Shown one piece after another: positions 23,362 to 35,154 of a stretch of 64,000 nt of DNA. The stretch is from Stenopsyche tienmushanensis (Eukaryota > Arthropoda > Insecta > Trichoptera > Stenopsychidae), in contig WACJ01000369.1 in the NCBI GenBank assembly GCA_008973525.1, positions 1-64,000 of the forward strand, written 5' to 3'. Position 1 is the first letter of the stretch; the number at the start of each line of letters is the position of its first letter. Below the pieces are notes generated by a model. The model had not been told where the DNA came from. It saw nothing but the letters and a program-made list of their open reading frames with translations, and did no database searches. The translations under genes were made by a program, and so were the position numbers.

Positions 23362-23722
23362 AATGCACAAAAAATCGATTCATTTGCTCAAATGATAATT
23401 GAACAAAGATTCATTCAACACGCAGAGAAGAACGGCAAGCAGTTAAATAAACAAACACTCTCGATAACCCACAATATTCGGTCGTTTCTTTGCGTAAACA
23501 AATAACACACTTGAAATCGAAATCATTATAAGTGGATAAATTTGAGCTTAACGATCTATACAATCATGCGATGCATATGAAGAAGCTATCCGTCTCAGTC
23601 TCCCGAACTGCGCTAAGTTCTCTCTGTCCCTGTCCGCCTCGGAGCTTCAATGCACAAGAGTGCCCTTTCTGAATAGTGAAGGTCAAAACGGATATTTCCG
23701 TGAGTACTCATGAAACGGTTAA
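23362..23722 (-). repeat. piggyBac-like MITE, left arm of a head-to-head pair
   Basis: Complement of 25596-25976 over about 360 bp. Its TTAA edge lies at 23719-23722. It is truncated on the far side at 23362 and lacks a TTCCTTCTAAAGGA block present in the right arm. Confidence 0.75.
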
Positions 23723-25595
23723 GAAATATCTCCCATACTGTTTGTGTTATTCATTTTCAAAATAAGGTAGTTTCGCTGCTGCATTTTTATAATATCAATA
23801 AAATGCTTAAAGCTTGATTTAAACGATTGGTCGAACTTGTTTTATAAGGGCTTTTTTGCAACAAAAGTGATACAATGTATATGACATTCTAATACATTAA
23901 GGTCACGTTGTGCGATAAAGATGTGGTTAAACATTAATCATTTTACAAACACATGAATCATAGGATTCAAGTCGCTTGTTGGAAATAAAACTGTTTTATT
24001 TTTGAACAGATTTTTTTTCACACACATCTGATTGAAATTTGATGTGTTTCGCAATGCAGAAAAAATGGCAATACGATTGGTGTACTGTGAAGAAATTGGC
24101 TCCCACGACGAACAGATGTTTTGGATTGGACACCTTTCGAAAATACCGTCGAGATTACCTAATTTAGTCTGGTTGTATGGGGTCGATATGACCCCAGAAT
24201 AAGTTCAATTATCATAGACACGTAAGTGTTGATTTAGTAGTAATACATTCTATGAAATATACGACGGTTGTAATTCGGAAAAATATTAGTAAGCCGGAAG
24301 GACTGGATTTTGCGTATGTTTGCTTTGATACGTAAGTCAGAAATTAATCATTTCTCAAATGCAGAATGTCCCAGAATGCATTTGGTTTAGTTTGGGAAAT
24401 AATTACATAATTGATTTTCAATTATTCACTCCATCTTGAATCATGTTTTCAACGACGATGAATCAAAATTATGTGGCTTGAATCTCAATGGCTGCTCAAT
24501 GTAAGACATTTACATCCATCTTTGTCCACACACATTACGTATTTAGATGAATCTGGTGTCTATCAAAGAACAAAATGTACGACCAAAGTCAAACGTTTTA
24601 TTGTATAAGCCTATGAATAAAATTGTTTTAAAATTCCAATAATATTAGGTTGGCATTCGAAATGGGATTTAAATAAAGTTGTGCGCTTTAAAATGTAGGA
24701 AAAATCGCCACATTCACCAGTTACAATCACGGTTCGCAACCACATCCTTGTCGGTTATGATGACAAATCACATTAGTTGAGCATTTTTTTCGATATATTA
24801 TAGTAAGCAGCCAATCCGGAAGATTGCCTCATCTTTTGATCGTCCATATGGCTGCACCAAAGCGAAGGTTTCGATTCCCATATACGGCAGACATGCAGCC
24901 ATAATTTCTTCTAACGTCGCTGTACCGATTTGTGAAAGTGTGTCATCGACGGCTCATTTAGTCGGGACAAATGCTCCATGATTGAAAAAAAAAAACAAGA
25001 TTTAAATCATCAGAAAATATTTTGTATTTGAATTTCGAATCATCGGCGACAACATCAGCAACTCAAACAACGATCTGAACAGATTTAAACGACGCTCTCA
25101 ATGCGCTTGATTTGAAAGAAGCAATCTGCAGACACCACAAAAATTTAGCTTACGGCTGATTTTTCCTCATATATTTGTGCTTGATAAAAATAAACCTCAC
25201 AGCGTATGATTTCAAATGCAAATATTGATCATAATAACCTAATACTTCCGATAGAACATCGCAGGAGATAGACGACGAATGTAAACGGTAAAAACGCCCT
25301 TTATAAAATTTCCAGACGTCCTGATTCGATTCCAAGACAAATCTTTTTCAAAACGAGTTCACTTGAAAACCCTTGAACACTTGAATCAAAACGATCGATG
25401 GTAATACGATGGTGATTATCACGATCTAATAGTTCCAGATCTAACTCACTATACCAACAGATGATCTAGTCCAAAAAAAGGCAACAATAATGATAATGCA
25501 AGACCTTATGCAATATAAAATGATCCAGGGAAATATCTCAGAGTTAGAATTTGATGTTTTATCTCAATCAAAACATACATTACAACTTTGATCCT
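23723..25595. other. Spacer between inverted MITE copies
   Basis: No gene recognised. It contains GGGGTCGATATGACCCC (24180-24197), a short inverted repeat, and at 24646 TTAGGTTGGCATTCGAAATG after a TA, which resembles a mariner end without a visible transposase. Confidence 0.4.
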
Positions 25596-26146
25596 TAACC
25601 GTTTCATGAGTACTCACGGAAATATCCGTTTTGACCTTCACTATTCAGAAAGGGCACTCTTGTGCATTGAAGCTCCGAGGCGGACAGAGACAGAGAGAAC
25701 TTAGCGCAGTTCAGGAGACTGAGACGGAGAGCTTTCTCGCATGCATCTCATGATTGTATAGATCGTTAAGCCCAAATTTATCGACTTATAATGATTTCGA
25801 TTTCAAGTGTGTTATTTGTTTACGCAAAGAAACGACCGAATATTGTGTGTTATCGAGAGTGTTTGTTTATTTAACTGCTTGCCGTTCTACGCTGCGTGTT
25901 GAATGAGTCTTTGTTCAATTATCATTTCCTTCTAAAGGAGGAGCAAATGAATCAATTTTTTGTGCATTGTTTATGTAAAGAAATGATATGATCTTGTATG
26001 ATATCAAATGTTTATTTACAATTGACCCTGCCTCGAATTGAAGATTGTCTTACGCTGATAGGAGTTGACAGAAAGTAATCGGCGTAAAGCGATTATGACA
26101 TCAATGAATTCATTGATTTTAAATTTGTTCGCTCCTCAACAGGTTA
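25596..26146 (+). repeat. piggyBac-like MITE, full-length copy
   Basis: Starts TTAACCGTTTCATGAGTACT and ends CTCCTCAACAGGTTAA, so TTAA lies at both ends and the termini are imperfect inverted repeats. It contains all shared blocks of the family, including CCCAAATTTATCGAC, GACCGAATATTGTG, CAAATGAATC, CTTACGCTGATAGGAG and TCGGCGTAAA. About 551 bp, no coding capacity. Confidence 0.7.
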
Positions 26147-26176
26147 AAGGATGGAATATTATCTTTAGTTGATTAT

Positions 26177-26474
26177 AGTAGACCCGCGGTAATCCGGCAC
26201 CCCTTGTAATCCGACATTCCAATACATGTATAGTACATACTATTTTTTATCTTATTAATATAATAGAAACACTATATTTTAAAGTCTAAAGTGGTTTCTT
26301 CAGGAAAGGAATTGGCATACAAGGATGTATATCTCACCATTTCCATGTTTTTTCTTATTAGAAGTACTCTTTTCCAAAAAGTTCCGGACTGCAAGGGGTC
26401 GGGGCATGACTCTATAGTCCGACAAAATGGATCCGACACCACCTTTGTCGGATTATCGCTGGTTGGCTGTAGTT
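26177..26474. repeat. pogo-like MITE
   Basis: The left end TAGTAGACCCGCGGTAATCC and a right end reading, on the opposite strand, AGCGATAATCCGACA form an imperfect inverted repeat about 300 bp apart. Inside, ATCCGACACC and GTAATCCGACATTCC repeat the motif. The ends resemble CAGTAGAACC-type pogo termini. Confidence 0.5.
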
Positions 26475-27224
26475 GCAAAACCAAAATATAAGCCAAAACT
26501 ACTCAATTTGTATCGAAAAAATTAATCGAAAGAGAAAATGATTGAAAATGTTAAAGATTATTTTGTCGATCATTTTATAAGAAATCTTTTGTGAATAATT
26601 ATTTCTCCTTGCGTACAAACTTTTCGTATATATTTTTTTTATTTCAACTAATATTTAGAGATTTATGGTCGTATTTTCTTTCTATACAACTCGGATAAAG
26701 TCAAATTGCCGGAACTTCTATTTCCTCGATCAAAGACCAAAGACGATATGACAACAACAAAACACTCAAGAAAAACAGAAATCTCTTAGATCCCGTGAAA
26801 TTATTTGAAGGAGAATGCTGTCTATACCCTTAGGTCATGTCCGACACAAAGACCCTTCCAAAAAGCAATCTTCCAATTTTTCCATACACAAATTTAAAAA
26901 ATTCTGCAAGCATGTCCAAGGGAATTATCATCGCGTGACTTTTAATCTTCATTCTCATTTTAATGATAAAAATTTTCCTCAATGTAATATCTATATGACA
27001 CAAAGTTGTTGCAAATGTTTCGTAGATATTATATTTCAACGTTAATGAGTTTTCACGTTCGTTATAACATAAATATCAAACGTAAAATAATAGTTTGCAC
27101 CGGGTACCAGGTAAACATGTGCAATTATAAATTTGAAACAAAATACACACCCTCATTGACCCTTCCTTTGCCGTGCTAAAAAAACACCGGCGCACTACCG
27201 TGATATGTATTTGATACACCATAT
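26475..27224. other. Anonymous sequence
   Basis: Opposite-strand overlapping frames at 26815-27045 have no recognisable motif. Confidence 0.4.
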
Positions 27225-27320
27225 GAAATTCTGAGCCCCGTATCTATTATATTTCATATGGATATTCGCATAATTAGAGTCGAGTTGTAGCAAATACATC
27301 ATGGTCAAGGAAAACGTCGA
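27225..27320 (-). repeat. hAT family internal fragment
   Basis: Matches the internal non-coding part of the family: CCCCGTATCTATTATATTTC, AGAGTCGAG and GCAAATACATCA. No termini remain. Confidence 0.6.
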
Positions 27321-27848
27321 ATGTGATCATTTGATCGCGTGATTTTAAGTCTGAAAGATCAGCGCTCAGCATCTGTCGCATTCAATACTCTCGATCGTAC
27401 ATATATCAATCAAATATTTCACATTTCAAACTTATGCAAAAATTACAAGTATCAAAATCGAGTTGCGATGGTTTTGCCCTATTACGCATTTGCCACGCAT
27501 TATGCGCACCAGCATGAATCACCTATCCATTCGATATGAATTAAATGTATAATATTACTGTTTAATAAGAAATATTTTGTTTCAAATTACTTTGATTGAG
27601 CCTAAGCGTATCCATATGGAAACATGAGTAAATATAATTAAATCGAATGTCATCATCACATTCATACGCTGCAGATTTGGAGCACTGCGATATTAATCCT
27701 TCCAAACATTCATTTGTATGATGACCAAATGCCTATTTCGTCCTTTTATTGTCGTCATGTGTGACTTTAATATCATCGGCTTATTGAAGTCCAGAACCTA
27801 TTTTGAAGGTTGTCCAAAATTATAGCCGAAGGCAACAAATATCACAAA
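27321..27848. other. Anonymous sequence
   Basis: No gene or repeat recognised. Confidence 0.4.
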
Positions 27849-28303
27849 TAGGGAATCCAATCCCGGGATCCGGGACAATTTTAGGTACTTAAGAATCCGG
27901 GGATTAGAAAACGTAATACCGAAAATTTCGGGATTGAAATTTTTATCTAACTGAAATCGTACACCTCACCAACACGATGAAGGCTACTAAATCGAGACAT
28001 TCCCGGCGAAATCTGGACGCTTGGAAACAGTGGCGTAATTACTAATTGGCGAACTTAGGCGACGCCTAGGGGCAGTGACTGTCTAATCCAGGGGTGGCCA
28101 ACCAAAATGATCTTGCGGGCCACTTTGGCAATGCATCATAACTCCGCGGGCCGCATATAAAATTATATATCCCCATATTAAATTTAGACATTTAAATAGA
28201 CATTTTTTTGGAGTAAAATTGAAACACAATGAGTTGTTATCATTGGGCTTACTATTATTCTTAAATTTAAATATAGATAATATAATAATAATGATACTCA
28301 AGA

Positions 28304-28721
28304 CAGCGCCCGTGGCAAGTATCTAACTTGCGCCCTCCCCCCCCTCCAATTTAAAAAAGTAAGCCACTTCTATGATCGATCCGTTATCGTATCGATCATA
28401 GAAAATGTCGCAAAAAGTCCTGAAAGAGGACGGAGTGGCCATAAGGTTTGTGTGTCCAACCGGTCCTATTTTCGGACCACTGACATGACGAATGAGCACC
28501 TCGCGATCAGATGCCATACTCGAATATGCCTACAAAGTGATTACGAACTCTCATTACAAAACGAAGAAGGCTGATCAGATGCGTTGTTTAAATTTAACAC
28601 ACGGTCAAAAATATCAACGGTCAGTCAATCAGTATTGGTTCGTTGGTTCTGTGTTTTGCGCCCCAAGTCCAGTTGCGCCCGTGGCGGGTGCCTGCTTTGC
28701 CACCTCCTTGTTACGGGTCTG
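28304..28721 (-). mobile_element. Third-level nested hAT MITE
   Basis: The right end reads, on the opposite strand, CAGACCCGTAACAAGGAGGT then GGCACCCGCCACGGGCGC, almost identical to the left end of 31898-33262. The left end starts CAGCGCCCGTGGCAAGTATC and matches the other end of that element with about 20 bp missing. It shares the internal GGCCACTCCGTCCTC-type segment (here on the minus strand at about 28425-28445). Confidence 0.65.
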
Positions 28722-28752
28722 CTCGAAGTACATTGTAAAGAAATATATAACA

Positions 28753-29112
28753 CTAAAAATTAAATATAAGAAATACAATAAAATTATTAAAAAATATTTT
28801 ACTAGTGCGATATTTGTTTCTCCACTCACTTAGCTTTTGCAAATCGATCTCAGTTTGGGTATTTGAGTTTATTTTTGGGTGGTGGTCAACCAGTTGTATT
28901 TGGAGATATTTTGGGGTCGATTCGAATCCAATATGAACAGGAGATAAACATATTTCAAAAAAGTTGTTGTGTTTGTCTAGCTGTAAATTACTGAATTGGT
29001 TTTCAGCAGCTGTTAGTTTTCTTGTTTCTTTTGCATATTTAATGTAATTGTTACATTTTGATTTCTTAAATTCTTTCAACAATGGAAAGTGCCGAGCGTA
29101 AACACTTTTCAA
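28753..29112 (-). pseudogene. Possible hAT transposase fragment (GTF2IRD2-like)
   Basis: A 119-residue minus-strand frame inside the second-level hAT element. The segment FESTPKYLQIQLVDHHPKI resembles the 'P..LQ.ELIDLQ' region of hAT transposases related to GTF2IRD2/Charlie8, and it lies where such sequence would be expected. No BED finger, no catalytic motif and no dimerisation domain are visible, and the frame runs into the element interior. The match is short, so this stays tentative. Confidence 0.4.
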
Positions 29113-29532
29113 TTGCGATTTCTTTGGTCATTATAAAATAAATATATTTTTTTAAAGTGTGATGAATCTCGCGGGCTGAACTATAATGCCCTGGAATAAA
29201 CTATGTATACATATATAGCGTATATGTATGTTTTTCAAATTGCTATAGTAACCTTTCCCTACCGGTGATGTATTTACTACACCTCGACTCTAATAATGGG
29301 AATATCGATATGAAATATAATAGATACGGGGCTCAGAATTTTTGTACACCTCCGTAATATAATTACGAATCACATCAAAGTATCATAGTATATAAGTATT
29401 CATCTGCAGCGACGGAAATAAATAATTTGTCGGGAAATCGGGAATTTCGCTCCAACGTGTGTTTAGGCTGAACGTGCATTTTCAGCAGCAGGTTGCCAGG
29501 ATCGAATTTTTGGCTCAGGATTAGATTCCCTA

Positions 29533-31390
29533 ATCTTTGTATAGATATAAATTTCTTTTTAAGAAGTTTAAGGAGCTTTTGGAGCTAAATGCGAAACAAA
29601 TATGATTGAATAGTTTTTCTTGGAAGAATAGCGAAATCGTAATGAATTTGTTGTATTCTTGGAGTACAGGATGTCGATGTACACCAATATGTCATATATG
29701 AATGGCTCATTATTGCACGAAATTGTATCCTGATTTACGAATTTGTTACAACATATATTTTATACTGCATGAACTTTATTATAGCAATTATTAGTCAGCT
29801 GCATTGGGTAAGCAGTTTTTCCAGGGATAATATTAGAAATAATTATTTTTTGCAGATATCTGAATTCGATGATTTTAGTGCGGTTTTATATCATTTTAAT
29901 TAAATCTGTTTAATAATTTTTTCATGAATAAATTACGATGAAATCGTGAATATTTGAATCGTTTCCATGTCGATGTTCTGAATTAATCTAGGGCACGCGA
30001 ACGCGAACTTCCCTTACGCATATCGATCTCGTAAATTGAATTGACGCTTTAGGAAGCAGCTAATAAAGCGAGTACATAATCGTAAATGTTACAACCATTC
30101 CAAATTCCAATATCATAAACGTTACAAAAATAGACGATCATGTAACGGAATAAAAGATCAGACATTATGCAATGAGAATTAATTTGAGGTACCGGTTAAA
30201 ATGAGTGCGAAAACGTTACGGAGAACAATGGCAAAAGCTCATTGTTGGGCTTCTTGCATGGCGAAAAGCTTGCAAAAAAAGCTTCACAGTGCGAGCTTTC
30301 AAAAGCATGAAAGCATTGCGAGTATGTATTTTAAAAAAACTAAATTTGATCCACAAATATATTAATATCCTATTTTCATGTACAAATATTTTTATATTCA
30401 TTGATGGAATTGAAAATTATAATATGATTTTCATCCGTTTCATCGATACGTATGTATACCATAATGAACATTTAATGATCGAGCATTACATTAGATTAAG
30501 ACTATGGCTTTGCATTCAAAAGAAAGCATATTTATACCACATCAAGTTGCCTATTGAGATAATGGCGCTGCTCCCCCCATAAAACAATAATCATACATGG
30601 ACAAAGGAATATGCACTTATGTCCGATTAAATTGCATTCCCTCAATAATAAAAAGAAGCTCAATGAAAATCAATAAAAAAGGCTCTGCCAACCTTGTATA
30701 AATGAGATTATAATGGATTACGGAAATATCGTACAAACTAATCAAATATTCATTTTGTACGTAGTGCAATTAGATTAACAATAATCTCAATTAGTCACGT
30801 GAAGACATAATAATTAATGTATATTGTTTAAGGGTGTACCACTTAAGCATGGTTTTCATATCGTTTCTGTTTCTAAAATGTGGTCATCAACCACACCTTT
30901 TATAGATTTCGACCCCAGATATTTTAATCATGCGCCAGATAATTAAATAGCATGCGGTAACCATCTGAAAATAATATCGACATGGATGAATAAAAACCGA
31001 TTATTATATAATTAATATGCAATTATTCTTTCGGTCTTATACCCACAAGACTGAAATCAAACTGTAGCTGCTTATGATAAAAAGATGCAATATTTTAATC
31101 AAGTCCAACGCTACAAATTTAGCAACGTCTATCGAATCCCTAGCGATCTTGTATCGAAAGTAGACGATGTTTATTCAACAATAGTAAACCTAAACTACTT
31201 GTAGACAAAAAAGCAAACTTGTAGATTTAAATTTAATGTCATTTAACAGTTAAAGGTACGTCAGCGTGGTTCCAATCGTGAATGATTGAAAACTGTCTTC
31301 AATAGCGTCGATAGCAAAGTGTGTATAATAAAATATATGCTCATTCATAAAAACATATGCATTAGTATGAAAATGGATGTCACCATTTTA
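29533..31390. other. Anonymous sequence
   Basis: No gene recognised. The 125-codon frame at 30205-30582 shows no motif or composition that sets it apart. A short dispersed repeat lies at 31135-31235. Confidence 0.4.
31135..31235 (+). repeat. Unclassified dispersed repeat (pair with 51888-51975)
   Basis: Shares TGTATCGAAAGTAGA, CGATGTTTATTC-like, CAACAATA-like and CTACTTGTAGA-like blocks in order with 51888-51975. Confidence 0.45.
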
Positions 31391-31803
31391 TTATTATTTA
31401 CCCATAAGGGAGTACTATCCCAGGGCCTGAGACCCCCCCCCTCCACTATTCATAAAGAGCACTCTTGTGCATTGAGCTCGGAGACAGATAGTGACAGAGG
31501 GAGAACGTAGCGCAGTTCGGGAGACAGAGAGCCCAAATTTATCGACTAATAATGATTTTGCTATATTTTCCAATTATCATTTCATTCTAAAGCAGGAGCA
31601 AATGAATCGATTTTTTGTCTATTGTTTATGTAAAAAAATTACGTGGTCTTGTATACTATCAACAGTGTTTATTTACAATTGACTGCCTTGAATTGAAGAT
31701 TGTCTTACGCTGATAGGAGCTGACAAAAAGTAATCGGTGTAAAACGTTTATGGCATCAATGACTTTATCGATTTTAAATTTGCTCGCTCCTTAAAAGGTT
31801 TAA
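31391..31803 (+). repeat. piggyBac-like MITE, copy 4
   Basis: The left edge CCCATAAGGGAGTACTATCC and the right edge GCTCCTTAAAAGGTTTAA are an imperfect inverted repeat. The interior carries CACTCTTGTGCATTGAGCTC, CCCAAATTTATCGACTAATA, GGAGCAAATGAATCGA and CTTACGCTGATAGGAGC. The middle part present in 25596-26146 (around GACCGAATATTGTG) is deleted. Confidence 0.6.
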
Positions 31804-32127
31804 CAATATCTGAAGTAATACGTCCAATGGTCTGATTCTTTGATGCGGTCACGATAGTGTTAAGATTTCATAACCGTTATTAGTTGTAAGGGATCTCCAG
31901 GGTCGTAACAAGGGCGTGGCAAAGCAGGCGCCCGCCACGGGCGCAACTGGTTTTGGGGCGCAAAACGCAGAATACCGACCCGGTCGAAAGTTACATATGG
32001 TTTTTATGTTACTCAACCATTCTACTTTACTGTATCAACACTGATTGATTCTGTCCGTTTTTATAATATACACTGAGTTGTCTAATCCTTCTTTTCTTCG
32101 TTATCGTTATATTCAGGTATGGCATCC

Positions 32128-32262
32128 AATCGTGAGCCGTACATTCAGCGGTCCGATAAGCGGACCGATTGAGCATACAAACCTATGACCACTCCGTTTT
32201 CTTTTTGGGAATTTTGCGACATTTTCGTTAATAAATGCGTATAATATGATGACGGAAGTCCT
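32128..32262 (+). repeat. Internal segment, left copy, of second hAT family
   Basis: Contains CAGCGGTCCGATAAGCGGAC, GATTGAGCATACAAACCT and CCACTCCGTTTTCTTT. It is related to 32893-33020 and, on the opposite strand, to about 28370-28500. Confidence 0.6.
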
Positions 32263-32329
32263 TCCAGAGATTAATTTACATAAGTGGTTTGCGTCAAATG
32301 AGGTCTTGAGCGAGACTAGACTTCCCCCT

Positions 32330-32840
32330 AACCATTAAACTCACTTACTGGCCATTCGAAGTTGAGAATGAGCGTATCCTCGCGGACATGGTTATTAGAT
32401 TCATGTTTTGCACCTCGCTGTGCACTTTTGTTGAGTAGGCTGGCATGATTCTGAATAGCGGGACCAATAAACATCTCGGGGCAGTGGATCATCCCCATAT
32501 TCCTTTGTCTCATGTGTGAAGTGATGGACCCATGTTTGATCCATAGCTATGAATCGACGCAAAACTTCAGCTTTATTGCTGTGAAACACTCAATTGAAAC
32601 ATCTTTATGACGCTGTTTTTGTTTCATTGCGAGCAAACGCGGTACTCATCTTGCGCATAGCTTGTCAACAATAACTACATTTTCACTTTTTAAAATGCCT
32701 ACCATATCTGTTAGCTGGCGTATTTTTAATCGAGAGCATCCAATACCATTTTGAGGATTTTCTTGAGCATTTCTGGCATGGTCACCTTATTTGGTCGGTT
32801 TTCTTGTTCTTTGTTTATTCCCGAATTTACACTCAGACTG
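32330..32840 (-). pseudogene. mariner transposase, degenerate, second relic
   Basis: Minus-strand mariner relic. The block NKAEVLRRFIAMDQTWVHHF, then THETKEYGDD, corresponds to the 'FLRRF.T.DETW.HH..PETK' region around the first catalytic aspartate (the D of MDQTW is kept, and E is replaced by Q). A shifted frame gives a weak helix-turn-helix-like part near 32690-32760 on the N-terminal side and a diverged block near 32340-32430 on the C-terminal side. The HDN and SPD motifs are absent, so the 3' half is deleted. It appears inserted in the hAT element between related internal segments. Confidence 0.7.
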
Positions 32841-32892
32841 CTCTAAATATTTAAATTAAGTGAATACGAATAAATTAAATAAACTTTTTCTT

Positions 32893-33020
32893 GGAGCCGC
32901 TCATTCGTCATATCAGCGGTCCAAAAAGTGGACCGATTGAGCATACAAACCTTATGGCCACTCCGTCCTCTTTCAGGGCATTTTACGATATTCTATATGA
33001 TCTGTACGATCGCGGAAGTG
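32893..33020 (+). repeat. Internal segment, right copy, of second hAT family
   Basis: Contains CAGCGGTCCAAAAAGTGGAC, GATTGAGCATACAAACCTTA and CCACTCCGTCCTCTTTCAGG. It is closer to the minus-strand copy at 28370-28500 than to 32128-32262. Confidence 0.6.
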
Positions 33021-33262
33021 ACGTAGCCTCTAGATATCATCATACATTCTATCAACAGTAGCCGGCATCTATATGTTAGGTCGGGTACTTTTGGGACTAT
33101 CTTTGTGTATTATTTTAAAAGATAAATTATAATAGTATTTAATGTATTGATTTGATAATAGTAATGGATGACTTTAAAAAATAAATTGGATTTTCTGAGA
33201 AGGGGGGGGGGCGTTAAGTTAGATATTTGCCACGGGCGCTTCATACCCTAGTTACGGCTCTG

Positions 33263-35154
33263 GAGATCTCCATAGACTTTACTATGGAAAGTTTTCTTCA
33301 TGTGGAAGTTTCCCATATGATATGAATATTTGAATAAGAATTTAAACTAAGAAATGATCTGAGCAGCTAAATGAAAATTATTTTAAAATGAAGTCTCAGT
33401 ATCTCATTGATTCTACTTTATTAACCGTTTCAATACTTACTTATTCAGAAGCAGCAAATCAGGCTAAACTAAATTTGAAACAATCAATAGGGAACACTAA
33501 TTTGTCGCTGCGTTGAAAATATTTTTCACAATCTTCATTTGGTCCATGACTATTATAATAAGAGTCTAATATCCAATCTACTTTACCAACACTTAGTACA
33601 ACCTTTCGATTTTGCCTCTCATGAATTTATAATCTTATGATTTACATAAAATTTCAGATGTCAAAGAGCTTAAATATTTTATTTTCATCTTAAATCGAAT
33701 CTTCAATACTTAATTCGACGATTTTATGCTGCGCTTCAGCGCCGGATATTTTCGAAACATTCCTAGAACAAGTTTTATAAAAATTGAGTTATGCCTTTGC
33801 CTTTTCAATCCGTTGAAACGTCACCTGAAAATAACGTGAAACAGGATCAAAGAAGTAATTGAATTGGTTATACAATATCCGCAGCACTGCATGTGGTTCA
33901 ATTTATGGTTAAAATAAATCGCGTTCAAATATGAACTATAATCAAGGATTTCCCGAGGGAGCGGACCAAAGAAACGCCTTTAAATAGGGTGACACGTGAA
34001 GAGAAATAGAATTGATTTTCCACGCCTTCGTACATCTAAATTTATCCCTAATTTAAGCCGCTAATTAATATTACAAGTCGTAAATTTATAAATGGTGACT
34101 ATTTTTATCATTTAGGAAACTTCGAAAGACATTTCAAGAGTTCGACCTCACCAAAAGAGCAATGATACACACTCCACATATGTATGCATGCAAAATGTGT
34201 GGATGGAGGAATAGCTGGAATCTAATAAAACAGTTTTGTCATCCTTGGTAAAAACGAGTAACACGTGGCACATGGCGGAGTTACTCTCAGAAGCGGATCG
34301 ATAAACGAGCACCAAGCTTAGGGGTGCAAAGCATACCCTAAATTTCCCACCACCACACACAAAGACAAGATTCTTCAAATTGCGATAGAGCTATCTCATA
34401 ATTCGTGTACCTTCGCATAAGGCTGAACCAAATGCAAAACAAAATCCCTGCGTTTGGATCCTGCCGCAAAATGGCACAAGGATTCGATTCTATCTAAAAA
34501 CTGTGGATCCGATAAGCTGTCAAATATATTCATTTTTATTACCCACTCATTTAAAATAACTCCGATTATCTTATTGACAATCATTACAATATACGGATCT
34601 ACAAAATTCAAATACAAATGGACCAATAAACGATTTATTTGCAGATCTATCGAGCAATTCATAAAATATAAGGATTTATCAATGCTTGCACTCAAAAATT
34701 TCCGAGACATGTACATGGCGACATCGAATATATTTGGCGACCCTTTAATTATTTTACATCGCCAATATAAAGTAGACTATAGTCATACTAAATTTTGGGT
34801 CTTTAAACTTTGAGTATTTAGCAACGACTGCCTTTGAGATGTTTCAAAATTTACGGCGTCGTCTGAAAACATGGCAATCGAGCAATATATTAGCACTGAT
34901 TATTGAAAATATTAACAGGGAATTATCTATCGAAGTAAGCACAATGCAATCAATTTAACACTTGCGGTCTACGGAGCGCACCATCCATTCAAGTAATCCT
35001 CGATGGCACTCAACAGTGCTACAAATGCCACCAATCAAGTCAGCTTTTACCAATAATAATATGAGATATGAATGAAAAGTGCCAATTAACATTATATTTG
35101 ATTTAAAACAATATTATTATAAATTAAATAAAAGTAAATTCCATCGGCCAAAAG
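33263..35154. other. Anonymous sequence
   Basis: No gene recognised. Overlapping opposite-strand frames at 34396-34813 have no family signature. The block 33880-34080 is less AT-repetitive and could be regulatory, but nothing specific is visible. Confidence 0.35.

Larger units (their letters stand above)
28089..29193 (-). mobile_element. Second hAT element nested in copy D
   Basis: Starts CAGGGGTGGCCAACC followed by GCGGGCCAC, and ends with the complement CAGGGCATTATAGTTCAGCC followed by GCGAG. Flanking 8-mers GTCTAATC and GAATAAAC agree at 5 of 8, and uninterrupted copies of the host element read GTCTAATCTATGTAT, so the insertion point is exact. CAGGGGTGGCCAAC with GCGGGCC is a common hAT terminal sequence in animals. 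It is itself interrupted at 28304-28721. Confidence 0.75.
27849..29532 (+). mobile_element. hAT element, copy D, interrupted by nested hAT elements
   Basis: Starts TAGGGAATCCAATCCCGGGA and ends TTAGATTCCCTA. Family sequence runs to 28088, is interrupted by another element, and resumes at about 29202 (TATGTATACATATATAGCG). The 3' part is further deleted, leaving only CTCCAACGTGTGTTTAGGCT and GAACGTGCATTTTCAGCAGC from the coding segment. Flanks do not give a clear target duplication. Confidence 0.8.
31898..33262. mobile_element. hAT element of a second family, interrupted by mariner
   Basis: The left end CAGGGTCGTAACAAGGGCGT and the right end, on the opposite strand, CAGAGCCGTAACTAGGGTAT both continue into GCGCCCGTGGC or its equivalent. 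The flanks GGGATCTC and GAGATCTC form an 8-bp target duplication with one mismatch. CAGGG.CGTAAC is a typical hAT terminus. No hAT transposase is visible; the interior holds a mariner relic between two related segments. Confidence 0.8.

Noticed and set aside
24640..24985. Complete mariner element starting TTAGGTTGGC
   Set aside because: Only a terminus-like sequence is visible; no transposase motif or second end could be found.
30205..30582. 125-codon open frame as a host gene
   Set aside because: AT-driven composition, no motif, no splice or promoter context, and an overlapping frame on the other strand.
34396..34813. Two opposite-strand frames of more than 100 codons
   Set aside because: They mirror each other and neither has a recognised motif.
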